From Catellatospora sp. IY07-71 (GTDB taxonomy: Bacteria > Actinomycetota > Actinomycetes > Mycobacteriales > Micromonosporaceae), in assembly GCF_018326265.1 (NCBI RefSeq), contig NZ_AP023360.1, positions 4,807,501-4,871,500 of the forward strand: a DNA stretch of 64,000 nt. Direction: 5' to 3'. The stretch's first letter is position 1. The number at the start of each line of letters is the position of its first letter. Both the position numbers and the translations under genes were made by a program. The notes under the pieces were generated by a model. The model saw only the letters and a program-made list of their open reading frames with translations, was not told the DNA's origin and did no database searches. Of the stretch, positions 8,381-16,761 are shown in pieces.

Positions 8381-11137
8381 TCAGGGCCGCGGGCGGCCGC
8401 CGTAGTACTTCTTCTTGACCTCGACCTGCTCGTCGCGGTCGCCGCACTCGGTGCTCGCGGTCTCGCCGTTCGCACCGGTGTAGGTGGCGACCCACTGGTA
8501 GGTGCCGGGCCGCTCCGGGCGGAACGACTCCGAGCGGTAGCGGCCGTCGCCGGACACGTCCACCGTGGAGGTGAACACCGGGCGGCGTTCGCAGCGCCGG
8601 TCGCCGGGGCCGTACAGCTGGAACGTGATGGTGCCGGTCTCGCTCTGCGCGCCGGTCAGGCTCGCCCGGTCGAAGACCTCGCCGCCCAGCTTCACGTCGT
8701 CGGAGGCCCGGGTGACCAGGCTCGGCCCGGCCGCCGGGCGGACGACGACGCTCTCGTTCTCGGCGTTGCACGGGCTGACGGCCTCGTCGTTGTTCGCGTC
8801 GCCGCTGTACGTGGCGACCCAGCGGTAGGTGCCGGGCGCGGTCGGCTCGAAGGCCGCCGACGTGTATCGGGTGGTGCCCGGGACCAGGTCCACCTCGTCG
8901 GTGAACACGGGCCGGCCGGTGCAGGTCTCGTTGTCCGGCCCGAACAGCTCGAAGGTGATGGTGCCGGTCGGGTTCTGTCCGCCGGTCAGGGCCGCCGTGT
9001 CGGTGACGGTGCCGCCCAGCGTGATGTCGTCGGAGGCGTTCGTGACGATGGACGGCCCGCCGCGCGGGTTGACGACGACGGACTCGTTCGCCGCGTTGCA
9101 CGGGCTGGCCGCCGGGTCGTTGTTGGTGTCGCCGCCATAGCCGGCGGTCCAGCGGTAGGTGCCGGGCGCGAGCGGCTCGTACGGGTCGGAAGTGTAGGTG
9201 CGGGTGCCGCTGACCACGACCACCTCGTCGGTGAACACCGGCATGCCGGTGCAGGTCGCGTCGTTCGGCCCGTACAGGCGGAACGTGATGATGCCCGTCG
9301 GGTTCTGGCCGCCGTCGAGGGTGGCCGTGTCGGTGACGGTGCCGCCGATCGTGATGTCGTCCGACGCGTCGGTGACCAGGCTCAGGCTGCCCTGCGGGGT
9401 GATCAGGACGGTCTCGTTCGCCGCGTTGCACGAGCTGGTGGCGCCGAGGTTGTTCGCGTCGCCGCTGTAGACGGCCGTCCACCGGTAGAGGCCGGCCACG
9501 ACCGGCGTGTACGCCTCGCTGGTGTAGTCGGCGTTGCCGTTGTCCACGGTCACGTCGTCGCTGAAGACGGTGGTGCCGGTGCAGTCGGCGTCGTTCGGCC
9601 CGTACAGGCGGAACGTGATCGTGCCGGTCGGGTCCTGGCCGCCGGCCAGGGTCGCCGTGTCGGTGACGGTGCCGCCGACCGGCACCGTCGGCGAGGCCTG
9701 GGTGGAGAGGGTCGTCGTGGCCCGCGGGTTCACGACCACGGACTCGTTCTCGGCGTCGCAGGGGCTGAACAGCTCGTTGTTGTTGGCGTCACCGCTGTAT
9801 TCGGCGGTCCACCGGTAGGTGCCCACCGCGGTCGGCGTGAAGGTCGGGGACGGGTACTCGCCGTTGCCGTGGTCGACCTCGACCGTGTAGTCGAACACGG
9901 GCATGCCGGTGCACTCGGCGTTGTCCGGCCCGTACAGCCGGAAGGTGATGGTGCCGGTCGGGCTGGCGGCCTCGTCGAGGGTGGCGGTGTCGAACACCGT
10001 GCCGCCCAGCGTCACGTCCGGGGACGCCCGGGTGAAGAAGGTCGGGGTCACCGGACCGGCGCAGCTCAGGATGCCCTCGAACGGGAAGGGGTGCATCTCG
10101 CCGCCGTTGTTCCGGGCGTCGCCGTGCACCAGGCCGCTGACGATGACCTGTCCCTCGATGTTGTTCGGGCTGCGGTCGGTCAGCGTGGCGTTGGGGGCGT
10201 ACAGCGTGCCCTCGAGCGTCGCCGAGTTCGGCTGCATGAGGATGTTGAGCGCGGTGGGGAAGTTCCAGAGCATGTACGGGTACGCGGCGCTGCTGAGTCC
10301 CGCCTGGTTCGCCACCGTCCAGGCGAAGTTGTTCATGACCGCGGTGGTGCCGACGTTGACCAGCAGCGGCCGGTCCTCGTTCGGCTGGTTGCGGAACGTC
10401 AGGCCGGCGAGGTTGTTCAGCAGTTCGGCGCTGATGTTCAGGACGTTGGTGACGCCGTCGGTGAGCGTGATGTAGGCCTGCGTGCCCGCCGGGAAGGTGT
10501 CCGGCAGCGGGACGTTCGCGGCGTCGGTGAGGGTGACGTTCTCGGTGCAGCGGCCCAGCGTGGAGGAGTCGGTGCGGAACTCGGTGAACGCGGCGGCGAA
10601 GTCGATCGGCGAGGCCGGGCCGACCGAGGCGACGGGCTGCGAGATGGTGAGGTCCACCCGCGGCGTCGAGTTGTACAGGGCGCCGTCGCGCACGATGCGG
10701 GTGTCCACGTTCATCGTGTTGTTGTCGTCGATGTTGCGCACGTCGACACCGGTCAGGTCGCCGACCTTGACGTAGCCGTCGCTCAGCACGGACAGCCGGG
10801 AGGCCGCATCGCTGCCTGCGAGGTTGACCTGACCGCCGACGACCAGTGCGCTGGGCCGGGCGTCGGTGCCGACGGTGAACGTGCCGACCTGGTTCCCGGC
10901 GACCTGGTAGTTGCCGCCGATGGTGAGGTTCCCGCCGAGGGCGACCGGGCCCTCCGTCTCGTTGCTGGTGAGCGCGGCGTTGCCGAGGACGAAGACGTTG
11001 AAGCCCAACGCCGCCTCGGTGGGCTGGGTGGGGCTCATCGCTTGCGCGGGCTCCACTCCCAGCAGGGAGAGCATGGCTGTGGTGGCCACACACAGCGATG
11101 CGGTCGCGGCGATGCCGCGAGTCCGGAAAAGGTTCAT
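8381..11137 (-). CDS. Secreted choice-of-anchor A protein with five Ig-like repeats
   Basis: 918 aa. An N-terminal signal peptide ends in AQA. Residues about 35-365 match the choice-of-anchor A (collagen-binding-like) beta-helical domain: ALGFNVFVLGNAALTSNETE at its start and GPVALGGNLTIGG soon after. Then come five near-identical repeats of about 110 aa, each beginning S-x-D/T-x-x-GG-x-V-x-D and each with two cysteines that may form a disulphide. The tail KKKYYGGRPRP has no LPxTG motif or membrane anchor, so the protein is probably secreted or held by charge. ATG 11137 lies 6 nt after a TATACA box on the minus strand (11144-11149), which suggests a leaderless transcript. The gene at 12117 is a shorter paralogue without the repeats. 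Probable role: surface adhesion or matrix; this is inference from family. Confidence 0.8.
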   Translation of the reverse strand: MNLFRTRGIAATASLCVATTAMLSLLGVEPAQAMSPTQPTEAALGFNVFVLGNAALTSNETEGPVALGGNLTIGGNYQVAGNQVGTFTVGTDARPSALVVGGQVNLAGSDAASRLSVLSDGYVKVGDLTGVDVRNIDDNNTMNVDTRIVRDGALYNSTPRVDLTISQPVASVGPASPIDFAAAFTEFRTDSSTLGRCTENVTLTDAANVPLPDTFPAGTQAYITLTDGVTNVLNISAELLNNLAGLTFRNQPNEDRPLLVNVGTTAVMNNFAWTVANQAGLSSAAYPYMLWNFPTALNILMQPNSATLEGTLYAPNATLTDRSPNNIEGQVIVSGLVHGDARNNGGEMHPFPFEGILSCAGPVTPTFFTRASPDVTLGGTVFDTATLDEAASPTGTITFRLYGPDNAECTGMPVFDYTVEVDHGNGEYPSPTFTPTAVGTYRWTAEYSGDANNNELFSPCDAENESVVVNPRATTTLSTQASPTVPVGGTVTDTATLAGGQDPTGTITFRLYGPNDADCTGTTVFSDDVTVDNGNADYTSEAYTPVVAGLYRWTAVYSGDANNLGATSSCNAANETVLITPQGSLSLVTDASDDITIGGTVTDTATLDGGQNPTGIITFRLYGPNDATCTGMPVFTDEVVVVSGTRTYTSDPYEPLAPGTYRWTAGYGGDTNNDPAASPCNAANESVVVNPRGGPSIVTNASDDITLGGTVTDTAALTGGQNPTGTITFELFGPDNETCTGRPVFTDEVDLVPGTTRYTSAAFEPTAPGTYRWVATYSGDANNDEAVSPCNAENESVVVRPAAGPSLVTRASDDVKLGGEVFDRASLTGAQSETGTITFQLYGPGDRRCERRPVFTSTVDVSGDGRYRSESFRPERPGTYQWVATYTGANGETASTECGDRDEQVEVKKKYYGGRPRP
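8385..10033 (-). repeat. Five tandem coding repeats of about 330 bp
   Basis: The C-terminal half of the choice-of-anchor A gene is built of five units with a period of 327-333 bp. Each encodes an Ig-like domain with the recurring strings TGTITF, CTG and GTYRW. They are coding duplications, not a CRISPR array or an insertion element. Confidence 0.85.
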
Positions 11138-11143
11138 GAGGCA

Positions 11144-11149
11144 TGTATA
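11144..11149 (-). promoter_or_regulatory. -10 box of the larger choice-of-anchor gene
   Basis: TATACA on the minus strand, six bases before the ATG. The flank (11138-11215) is AT-rich and carries repeated TTTGCCC and an 11-bp palindrome TTTTGGCAAAA at 11203-11213, possible regulator targets. Confidence 0.5.
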
Positions 11150-11216
11150 GCCCCATTTGCCCGAAACAAATGTCCGTTTGCCCTATTTACCTTCTTGGCA
11201 CCTTTTGGCAAAATCG

Positions 11217-11253
11217 GCAGCGGCCGACCCTGCGGTTTCGGGTCGGCCGCTGC
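11217..11253 (-). terminator. Terminator of the lipoprotein gene
   Basis: Perfect 14-bp stem GCAGCGGCCGACCC (11217-11230) with 11240-11253 and a 9-nt loop. On the minus strand it is followed by an ATTTT run, as in an intrinsic terminator. Confidence 0.75.
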
Positions 11254-11263
11254 GCGGAACGTG

Positions 11264-11938
11264 CTAAGGGGTGTACGGCGCGTCCGTGTGCGACAGCTCG
11301 GTCAGGGTGCTGCCGCTGACGCCGTACACGGCGGTGCGCCGCACGGCGACGGTGGCGGATCCGGCGTCGTCCGGGCGGGTCAGGTAGACCACGGTCAGCT
11401 TGTGCCCGGCGATGCTCACCGACTCGATCGGGTCGCGGTCGTTCAGCGCGAAGTGGACGGTGCACTGTGCCCGGCTGCCGGGCTTGACGCAGAGCATCAC
11501 GCCCCACCAGCGGCCGGTGGTGTCCACATAGCTGCTCATGATGGTGCCGACGGTGACCTTGCCGAGCTTGCCGCCCAGGTCGCCGGTGGTGCACGCCTGC
11601 TGCACGGCGAGCACCAGCCCGTCCTCGCCGGAGAAGATGCCCTCGGTCAGCGGGGCGCCGTCGGCGCCGAACGCGTCGTAGGGGTCGATGCTGCCGCGTA
11701 TCATCGCCTCCTTGACCTGGGCGCAGGTCGGCACCTTGTTGACCGGCGCCTTCGGGCTCGGCGAGGCGGCCGCCGGTGAGGCCGCGGCCGACGGCGAGCC
11801 GGCCGCCGAGGGGCTCACCACGGTGACGGCGCTGGGCGCGGCCGAGGGCGTGCCGGAGTCCTTGCACGCGGCCAGCACGCCGGCCAGCAGGGCGGCCGGA
11901 AGCAGGAGGAACGCGGTGCGGCGGGGGTGGTGCGGCAT
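11264..11938 (-). CDS. Putative lipoprotein of unknown function
   Basis: 224 aa. The start is ATG 11938, which has GAAGG a few bases upstream and gives a clean lipoprotein signal: two arginines, a Leu/Ala-rich segment and the lipobox LAAC (Cys25). A Ser/Ala/Pro-rich spacer with repeated PSA follows up to about residue 70, then a compact domain with VPTCAQVKEAMIRGSID and pairs of cysteines. No known family is recognised. It should sit on the outer face of the membrane. The start region faces the second choice-of-anchor gene, and a terminator ends the transcript, so it is probably a single-gene unit. Confidence 0.75.
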   Translation of the reverse strand: MPHHPRRTAFLLLPAALLAGVLAACKDSGTPSAAPSAVTVVSPSAAGSPSAAASPAAASPSPKAPVNKVPTCAQVKEAMIRGSIDPYDAFGADGAPLTEGIFSGEDGLVLAVQQACTTGDLGGKLGKVTVGTIMSSYVDTTGRWWGVMLCVKPGSRAQCTVHFALNDRDPIESVSIAGHKLTVVYLTRPDDAGSATVAVRRTAVYGVSGSTLTELSHTDAPYTP

Positions 11939-12104
11939 GGGTTTCCTTCGGTGAGAGGTGCGCGGCCACTGCACAGTAGGGCCATCCCGGCCGGGCGGCG
12001 GAGTCCGAGTCAGGACCACGACACTGTGATCAGCTTCGGCGGTCCGGTCGGTAGCCGGCCGTCCGGACGTTTGCGAATCGCCTGAATAGCCTGTTTTGCC
12101 ACTA

Positions 12105-12110
12105 TAGGGT
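12105..12110 (+). promoter_or_regulatory. -10 box, leaderless promoter
   Basis: TAGGGT (within TATAGGGT) followed by six bases and ATG 12117. The same geometry is seen for the divergent paralogue. Confidence 0.55.
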
Positions 12111-12116
12111 TACGTC

Positions 12117-13334
12117 ATGCGACAAAACGTGCGTCGTGGCGGATATGCCACAGCAACCACCTTGAGCGTGGCGACCGTGCTGGCAGCGGCATTGATGAGC
12201 GCGACCGGGCCGGCATCAGCCCGCACGGCGAGCCTCGCCAACCCGGTCGCCGGTGCGCTGGGGTTCAACGTGTTCGTGGCCGAGGACGCCTCGCTCGTCG
12301 ACAACTCATTCGAAGGTCCGCTGGCCGTCGGCGAGGACGTCACGCTGGCCGGTGACGTGTTCACGGTCGCGGTCACCACACCGGGCACCTTCCGGGTGGG
12401 TGCCGACGCGCTGCCCAGTGCCCTCGTCGTCGGCGGGGAGGTGGATTTCGCGGACAGCTCCGGCAGCGGGGTGCTGACCGTACCCACCGAGGGGTACGCG
12501 AAGATCGGCGACCTCGGCGACGCCACCGTGCACGTCACCGACGGCGGCGGCGAGCAGGCGAACACGCAGATCGTCGCCGAGGGCGCCGCCTACGGGAGCG
12601 CGCCGCGCGTGGAGCTGTCCGTGCGGCAGCCGGCGGCCTCGGTCGGGCCCGCCGCGCCGATCGACTTCGCGACGGCGTTCACGCAGTTCCGGGCCACCTC
12701 GGACGCGCTGTCGGCGTGCGGGGGCAACGTGATGCTCACCGACGCCACCGGGCTGCCGCTGCCGGAGTACCTGCCGCCGGGCACGCACGCGTACCTCTCG
12801 CTCACCCCGGGCGTGACCAACGTGCTCAACCTCGACCCGGAGCGGCTCGCGAACATCACGACGCTGACCTTCCAGCGCATCCCGACGCTGCCGCAGGCCG
12901 ACGCGCCCCTGCTGATCAACGTGGTGCTGCCCGCCGCGGGCACGGCGTACTCGTGGACCGTGCCGCAGCTCGACGGCGTCGGCACGGCGCAGGCGCCGTA
13001 CCTGCTGTGGAACTTCCCGAACGCGGTCGCGGTGGCCCAGGACCCCGGTTCGCACACCATGGTCGGCACGTTCCTCGGGCCGCGCGCGAACTTCATCGAC
13101 TTCAGCCCGGCCGCCAACGTCGGCCAGATCGTCAGCCGCCAGCTGGTGTACGGCGTGAACCAGGCGGGCGACCAGGACGCTGGGGAGGTGCACTACGCGC
13201 CGTTCGACGCGGAGCTGAGCTGCGCGGGTGGCCCGGGCACGCCCGGCCCGAGCGCGACGCCGAGCGCGACGCCGCAGCCGTCCGGGTCGCCGAGCGCCAG
13301 CCCGTACGGCGCCCCGCACCCGCCGCGCCCGTGA
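12117..13334 (+). CDS. Secreted choice-of-anchor A protein, short form
   Basis: 405 aa. Signal peptide with cleavage near GPASA, then the choice-of-anchor A domain from ALGFNVFVAEDASLVDNSFE to about residue 370. It is clearly paralogous to the protein at 8381-11137 (shared ALGFNVF, SALVVGG, PAAPIDFATAF-like and APYLLWNFP-like strings). The C-terminus is a Pro/Ser/Thr-rich tail with repeated SATP and GSPSASP, with no sortase motif. There is no ribosome binding site, and the -10 box lies 6 nt before ATG, so the mRNA is probably leaderless. The two paralogues are divergent, with the lipoprotein gene between them. A 54-bp palindrome follows 8 bp after the stop and may act as terminator. Confidence 0.8.
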   Translation: MRQNVRRGGYATATTLSVATVLAAALMSATGPASARTASLANPVAGALGFNVFVAEDASLVDNSFEGPLAVGEDVTLAGDVFTVAVTTPGTFRVGADALPSALVVGGEVDFADSSGSGVLTVPTEGYAKIGDLGDATVHVTDGGGEQANTQIVAEGAAYGSAPRVELSVRQPAASVGPAAPIDFATAFTQFRATSDALSACGGNVMLTDATGLPLPEYLPPGTHAYLSLTPGVTNVLNLDPERLANITTLTFQRIPTLPQADAPLLINVVLPAAGTAYSWTVPQLDGVGTAQAPYLLWNFPNAVAVAQDPGSHTMVGTFLGPRANFIDFSPAANVGQIVSRQLVYGVNQAGDQDAGEVHYAPFDAELSCAGGPGTPGPSATPSATPQPSGSPSASPYGAPHPPRP

Positions 13335-13342
13335 CCCTGCGG

Positions 13343-13396
13343 GTTAGGAAGGGCACCTTCTACATCGCAAAGCGATAAGAAGGTGCCCTTCCTTTC
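13343..13396. repeat. 54-bp palindromic element, copy 1
   Basis: 16-bp perfect inverted repeat AGGAAGGGCACCTTCT (13346-13361) with 13378-13393. The centre has its own small stem ATCGC-AAA-GCGAT. The element runs from GTT to TTTC and is 54 bp, the same as the copies at 24890 and 60492 but in the opposite orientation. Confidence 0.85.
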
Positions 13397-13425
13397 TGTT
13401 GGGGGGTACGGAGGGTGGGGTGGGG

Positions 13426-13471
13426 GTTCGTCGTTCGGGACGAACGCGGTGAGCTGGGCCGAACCTAGGGT
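13426..13471 (+). promoter_or_regulatory. Dyad operator plus leaderless -10 box
   Basis: GTTCGTC-N6-GACGAAC (13426-13445), then exactly 20 bp, then TAGGGT (13466-13471), then 6 nt to ATG 13478. With the transcript starting at the ATG, the dyad centre is at -42.5, the place used by class II activators. The same site with the same spacing precedes the PucR gene at 25415. Confidence 0.6.
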
Positions 13472-13477
13472 GTGCCC

Positions 13478-14857
13478 ATGTCGAAGCTGAGTGGGATCGA
13501 TGAGTGGCTGCAGCGGCGCCTGCCGGAGCTGGTGGCCGAGCATGGGGTGGGCGCGGCGGTGGCCGTGTCCGCCGGGGGCGAGGTCGTCGAGCACGCCGCG
13601 GGTGTGCTGAGCAAGGCGACCGGGGTCGAGGCGACGACGGACTCGGTGTTCCAGATCGGGTCCGTGACGAAGGTCTGGACGGTGACGCTGCTGATGCAGC
13701 TCGCCGACGAGGGCCTGCTCGACGTGGACGCGCCGGTGCGGCGCTACCTGCCGGAGTTCGCCATCGCCGACGAGGCGGCCGCGGCCGCGATCACGGTGCG
13801 GCAGCTGATGAACCACACCGCCGGGTTCGAGGGCGACATCTTCACCGACACCGGCCGCGGCGACGACTGCGTGGAGAAGTACGTCGCCACGCTCGGCGGC
13901 ACCGCGCAGCTGTTCCCGCCCGGCGCGCTGTTCTCCTACAACAACGCCGGGTACTGCGTGCTCGGGCGGATCGCCGAGGTGCTGCGCGGCAAGCCGTTCG
14001 ACGACTGCGTACGCGAGCACCTGTTCGCGCCGCTGGGCCTGGTGCACGCGGCCAACGGGCCGTACGAGGCGATCCTGCACCGGGCCGCGGTCGGGCACGT
14101 GCAGCCCGCGCCGGACGCCGAGCCGGTGCCCGCGCCGGTGTGGGCGCTGGCCCGGTCGAACTCCCCGGCCGGGGCGATGCTCACGATGAGCGCCCGCAGC
14201 CTGATCGCCTTCGCGCAGATGCACCTGAACGGCGGCCGCGCGGCCGACGGCACGGTGGTGCTCAGCGAGGCGAGCGTCGCCGCGATGCAGCAGCGGCAGG
14301 TCGACGTGCCGTGCGCCGGGCTGATGGGCGACGCCTGGGGCCTGGGCTGGGAGCTGTTCGACTGGGCGGGCGGTCCGGTCGTCGGCCACGACGGCAACAC
14401 CATCGGGCAGGCGTCGTTCCTGCGCGTGGTGCCGGGCACGGACGTCGCGGTGGCGCTGCTGACCAACGGCGGCAACCCGTTCGCGCTGTACGCCGAGATC
14501 TTCCGGCACGTGCTGCGGGAGCTGGCCGGGGTCGAGCTGCCCGCGCTGCCGGTGTTGCCCGCGCAGCCGCAGCCGGTGGACGGGGCGCGGTACGTCGGCA
14601 CGTACGCGTCCGAGGTGAACGAGCTGACCGTGAGCCAGGACGCCGACGGGCGGCTCTGGATGGACCTGGTCCCGCTGGGCCTGATGGCCGAGCTGGGCGG
14701 GCAGCCGGAGCGCACCGAGCTGGTGCACCTGCGCGGCGACATCTTCCTGCCCACGCAGGCGCAGCTGGGCATCCACCTGCCGCACGCGTTCGTCGGCGAC
14801 GACGGCGCCGGCAACGCCATGTACGTGCACAGCGGACGCGCGACCCGCCGGGTCTGA
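13478..14857 (+). CDS. Serine hydrolase, class C beta-lactamase/D-peptidase fold
   Basis: 459 aa with no clear signal peptide. Active-site motifs of the serine beta-lactamase-like family are present: SVTK (Ser62, Lys65), YNN in FSYNNAGY, and HDG in GHDGNTIGQ. Relatives include D-aminopeptidases, esterases and peptidases acting on D-residues, so a cytosolic peptidase or esterase role is likely rather than drug resistance. A beta-barrel-like C-terminal domain follows from about 360. The start is ATG 13478, with TAGGGT 6 nt upstream; the in-frame GTG at 13472 is less likely. The protein is very similar to the C-terminal half of the S9 fusion at 20766 (shared TTDSVFQIGS, DTGRGDDC and GHDGNTIGQ), so one arose by duplication. 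First gene of the peptide-use block. Confidence 0.85.
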   Translation: MSKLSGIDEWLQRRLPELVAEHGVGAAVAVSAGGEVVEHAAGVLSKATGVEATTDSVFQIGSVTKVWTVTLLMQLADEGLLDVDAPVRRYLPEFAIADEAAAAAITVRQLMNHTAGFEGDIFTDTGRGDDCVEKYVATLGGTAQLFPPGALFSYNNAGYCVLGRIAEVLRGKPFDDCVREHLFAPLGLVHAANGPYEAILHRAAVGHVQPAPDAEPVPAPVWALARSNSPAGAMLTMSARSLIAFAQMHLNGGRAADGTVVLSEASVAAMQQRQVDVPCAGLMGDAWGLGWELFDWAGGPVVGHDGNTIGQASFLRVVPGTDVAVALLTNGGNPFALYAEIFRHVLRELAGVELPALPVLPAQPQPVDGARYVGTYASEVNELTVSQDADGRLWMDLVPLGLMAELGGQPERTELVHLRGDIFLPTQAQLGIHLPHAFVGDDGAGNAMYVHSGRATRRV

Positions 14858-14978
14858 GCGTCCGGGTTCGGTGCGGCGTACGGAAGCGCCGCGGCGAACT
14901 CGTCATCCGGCACCAACACGCCAGCGCCCGGCTTGGGCAGGCTGCGCCCCACAGATCGTCCCCTCGGAGGCACCCACC

Positions 14979-16562
14979 ATGAGATCGATAGTCACAGTCA
15001 CGGCGGCCGGGGCGCTCGCGCTGACCCTGGCCGCGTGCGGCGGCACGGACAACCCCACGGGCGGCGACTCCTTCGCCGACGGCAAGACCTTCACGCTGGT
15101 GCTCAGCTCCGACCCGGGCACCCTCGACCCGCACTTCACCTCCATCTCGGTGGCGGGGCAGGTCGACCGCTTCCTGTACGACTCGCTGCTGAACCTCGAC
15201 GAGAAGGGCGCCGCGGTCGCGGGCCTGGCCGAGAAGTGGGAGTCGACCACCACGACCGCGAAGTACACCCTGCGCAAGGGCGTGACCTGCGCCGACGGCA
15301 CGCCGCTGACGGCCACCGACGTCGCCGCGAACATCACCTTCGTGGGCGACCCGAAGAACGCGTCCACCCGCCTCGGCGTCTACGTGCCGCCGGGCGCGAC
15401 CGCGGTCGGCGACGACGCGGCGGGCACGGTCACCGTCACCTCGCCCGCGCCGGACCCGTTCCTCGACCGCAACGTGGGCAGCCTGCACATCGTCTGCAAG
15501 AAGGGCATGGCCGCGCGCGACACGCTCAAGCAGGGCTCCGACGGCACCGGCATGTACACCATGACCGAGGCCGTCACCGGCGACCACTACACGCTGACCC
15601 GGCGCAAGGAGTACGCGTGGGGCCCCGGCGACTGGAAGGCCGACCAGCGCGGCCTGCCGGACAAGGTGGTGCTGCGGGTCGTCGGCAACGAGACCACCAC
15701 GGTCAACCTGCTGCTGTCCGGCGAGGTCAACGCGGCGATCGTGGTCGGGCCGGACCGGCAGCGGCTGCAGGCCGCCAAGCTGCACGAGCGGCCGACCGTC
15801 GCGCCGCTGGGCGAGCTGTGGTTCAACCAGAAGGCCGGCATGCCCGGCGCGGACGAGGCCGTGCGCCGCGCGCTGACCCAGGCGCTCAACCTGGACCAGC
15901 TCGGCCAGGTCGTGTCCAGCGGCAGTGGCAAGCGCTCGACCGGCCTGGTCTCGCTCGGCGGGCCGTGCGGGGACGGCAACGCGGTGTCCCTGCTGCCCGC
16001 GTTCGACGCGAACGCGGCCAAGGCCGGGCTCGACGCGGCGGGCTGGACCGCCGGGGCGGACGGCGTCCGGGTCAAGGACGGCAAGAAGCTGGCCGTGCTG
16101 TTCTACTTCCCGACCAGCGTCGGTCCCGGCATGCAGGCCGGCGCCGAGCTGCTGCAGAAGGAGTGGTCGGCGCTCGGTGTCGAGGTCACCCTCAAGGCCG
16201 TCACCGACGCCGAGATCGGGCAGCTCGTCGTCGGCGGGCAGGGCGCGTGGCAGGCGGCGTTCCTCCCGCTGGGCGTGCCGGTGCCGACCGCGCTGGTGGC
16301 GTTCCTGTCCGGGCCGAACCCGCCCAACGGCGTCAACCTGGCCTCGGTGAACAACGCCGAGTACGCGGCGCTGGCCAAGGAGGCGGCCGGGGTCCCCGGC
16401 ACGCAGGGCTGCCCGAAGTGGACCGCGGCCGAGGACGCGCTGTTCAAGAAGGTGGACATCGTGCCGTTCGTCGACTCGTCGATCCCCACCTTCGGCAAGG
16501 GCGCCACGTTCGAGCTGAGCCAGGGCGCGGTGATCCCGGGCTCGATCCGGATGCTCGCCTGA
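14979..16562 (+). CDS. Peptide ABC transporter substrate-binding lipoprotein
   Basis: 527 aa. The start is ATG 14979 with TCGGAGG 8 bp upstream. The signal peptide ends in the lipobox LAAC (Cys20). The body matches the SBP_bac_5 (DppA/OppA) family: LSSDPGTLDPHF at the start of the fold, then the DGTPLTATDV and GTGMYTM stretches. It should bind oligopeptides or similar solutes outside the membrane and deliver them to the permeases encoded next. A large hairpin lies in the 200-bp gap before the first permease gene. The gap upstream (14858-14978) shows no promoter that I can support, so read-through from the serine hydrolase gene is likely. Confidence 0.9.
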   Translation: MRSIVTVTAAGALALTLAACGGTDNPTGGDSFADGKTFTLVLSSDPGTLDPHFTSISVAGQVDRFLYDSLLNLDEKGAAVAGLAEKWESTTTTAKYTLRKGVTCADGTPLTATDVAANITFVGDPKNASTRLGVYVPPGATAVGDDAAGTVTVTSPAPDPFLDRNVGSLHIVCKKGMAARDTLKQGSDGTGMYTMTEAVTGDHYTLTRRKEYAWGPGDWKADQRGLPDKVVLRVVGNETTTVNLLLSGEVNAAIVVGPDRQRLQAAKLHERPTVAPLGELWFNQKAGMPGADEAVRRALTQALNLDQLGQVVSSGSGKRSTGLVSLGGPCGDGNAVSLLPAFDANAAKAGLDAAGWTAGADGVRVKDGKKLAVLFYFPTSVGPGMQAGAELLQKEWSALGVEVTLKAVTDAEIGQLVVGGQGAWQAAFLPLGVPVPTALVAFLSGPNPPNGVNLASVNNAEYAALAKEAAGVPGTQGCPKWTAAEDALFKKVDIVPFVDSSIPTFGKGATFELSQGAVIPGSIRMLA

Positions 16563-16578
16563 GCCGTCCCTGACAAAG

Positions 16579-16634
16579 GCGCCGAGCGCCGTACGACCCG
16601 CTTCGCACCGGCGGGCTCGTGCGGCGCTCGGCGC
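16579..16634 (+). terminator. Intercistronic hairpin, partial terminator or mRNA stabiliser
   Basis: An 18-bp stem (16579-16596 with 16617-16634, outer arm GCGCCGAGCGCCG, one G-U pair) with a smaller inner stem CCCG/CGGG. It lies between the binding-protein gene and the permease genes, a common way to give the binding protein higher expression than the membrane parts. Confidence 0.6.
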
Positions 16635-16761
16635 GTTCCGGGGCACGGTGATGGTGCGCGGGGACGAGGGGAGGGGGTGGGGCTTGTGCGGGCGTACCAA
16701 GACCGCAGGTCGGCCCGCCCGGCAGGATCGGTGCACCGAACCCGAGGATGTGACGGAGGCC

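Noticed and set aside
8385-10033. Possible CRISPR or satellite array
   Set aside because: The period of about 330 bp and full reading frame through all units show coding Ig-like domain repeats, not short repeats with unique spacers.
9869-11779. Plus-strand frame opposite the larger choice-of-anchor gene
   Set aside because: Low-complexity translation rich in Gly, Arg and Val, antisense to a gene with a signal peptide and recognised domain.
13478-14857. True beta-lactamase resistance gene
   Set aside because: No signal peptide, and the context is a peptide importer and peptidases; the broad serine hydrolase family fits better.
16648-16761. Longer N-terminus of the first permease
   Set aside because: The upstream frame from 16648 adds a Gly/Arg-rich stretch without membrane or permease features, and a GGAGG lies near 16762-16768.
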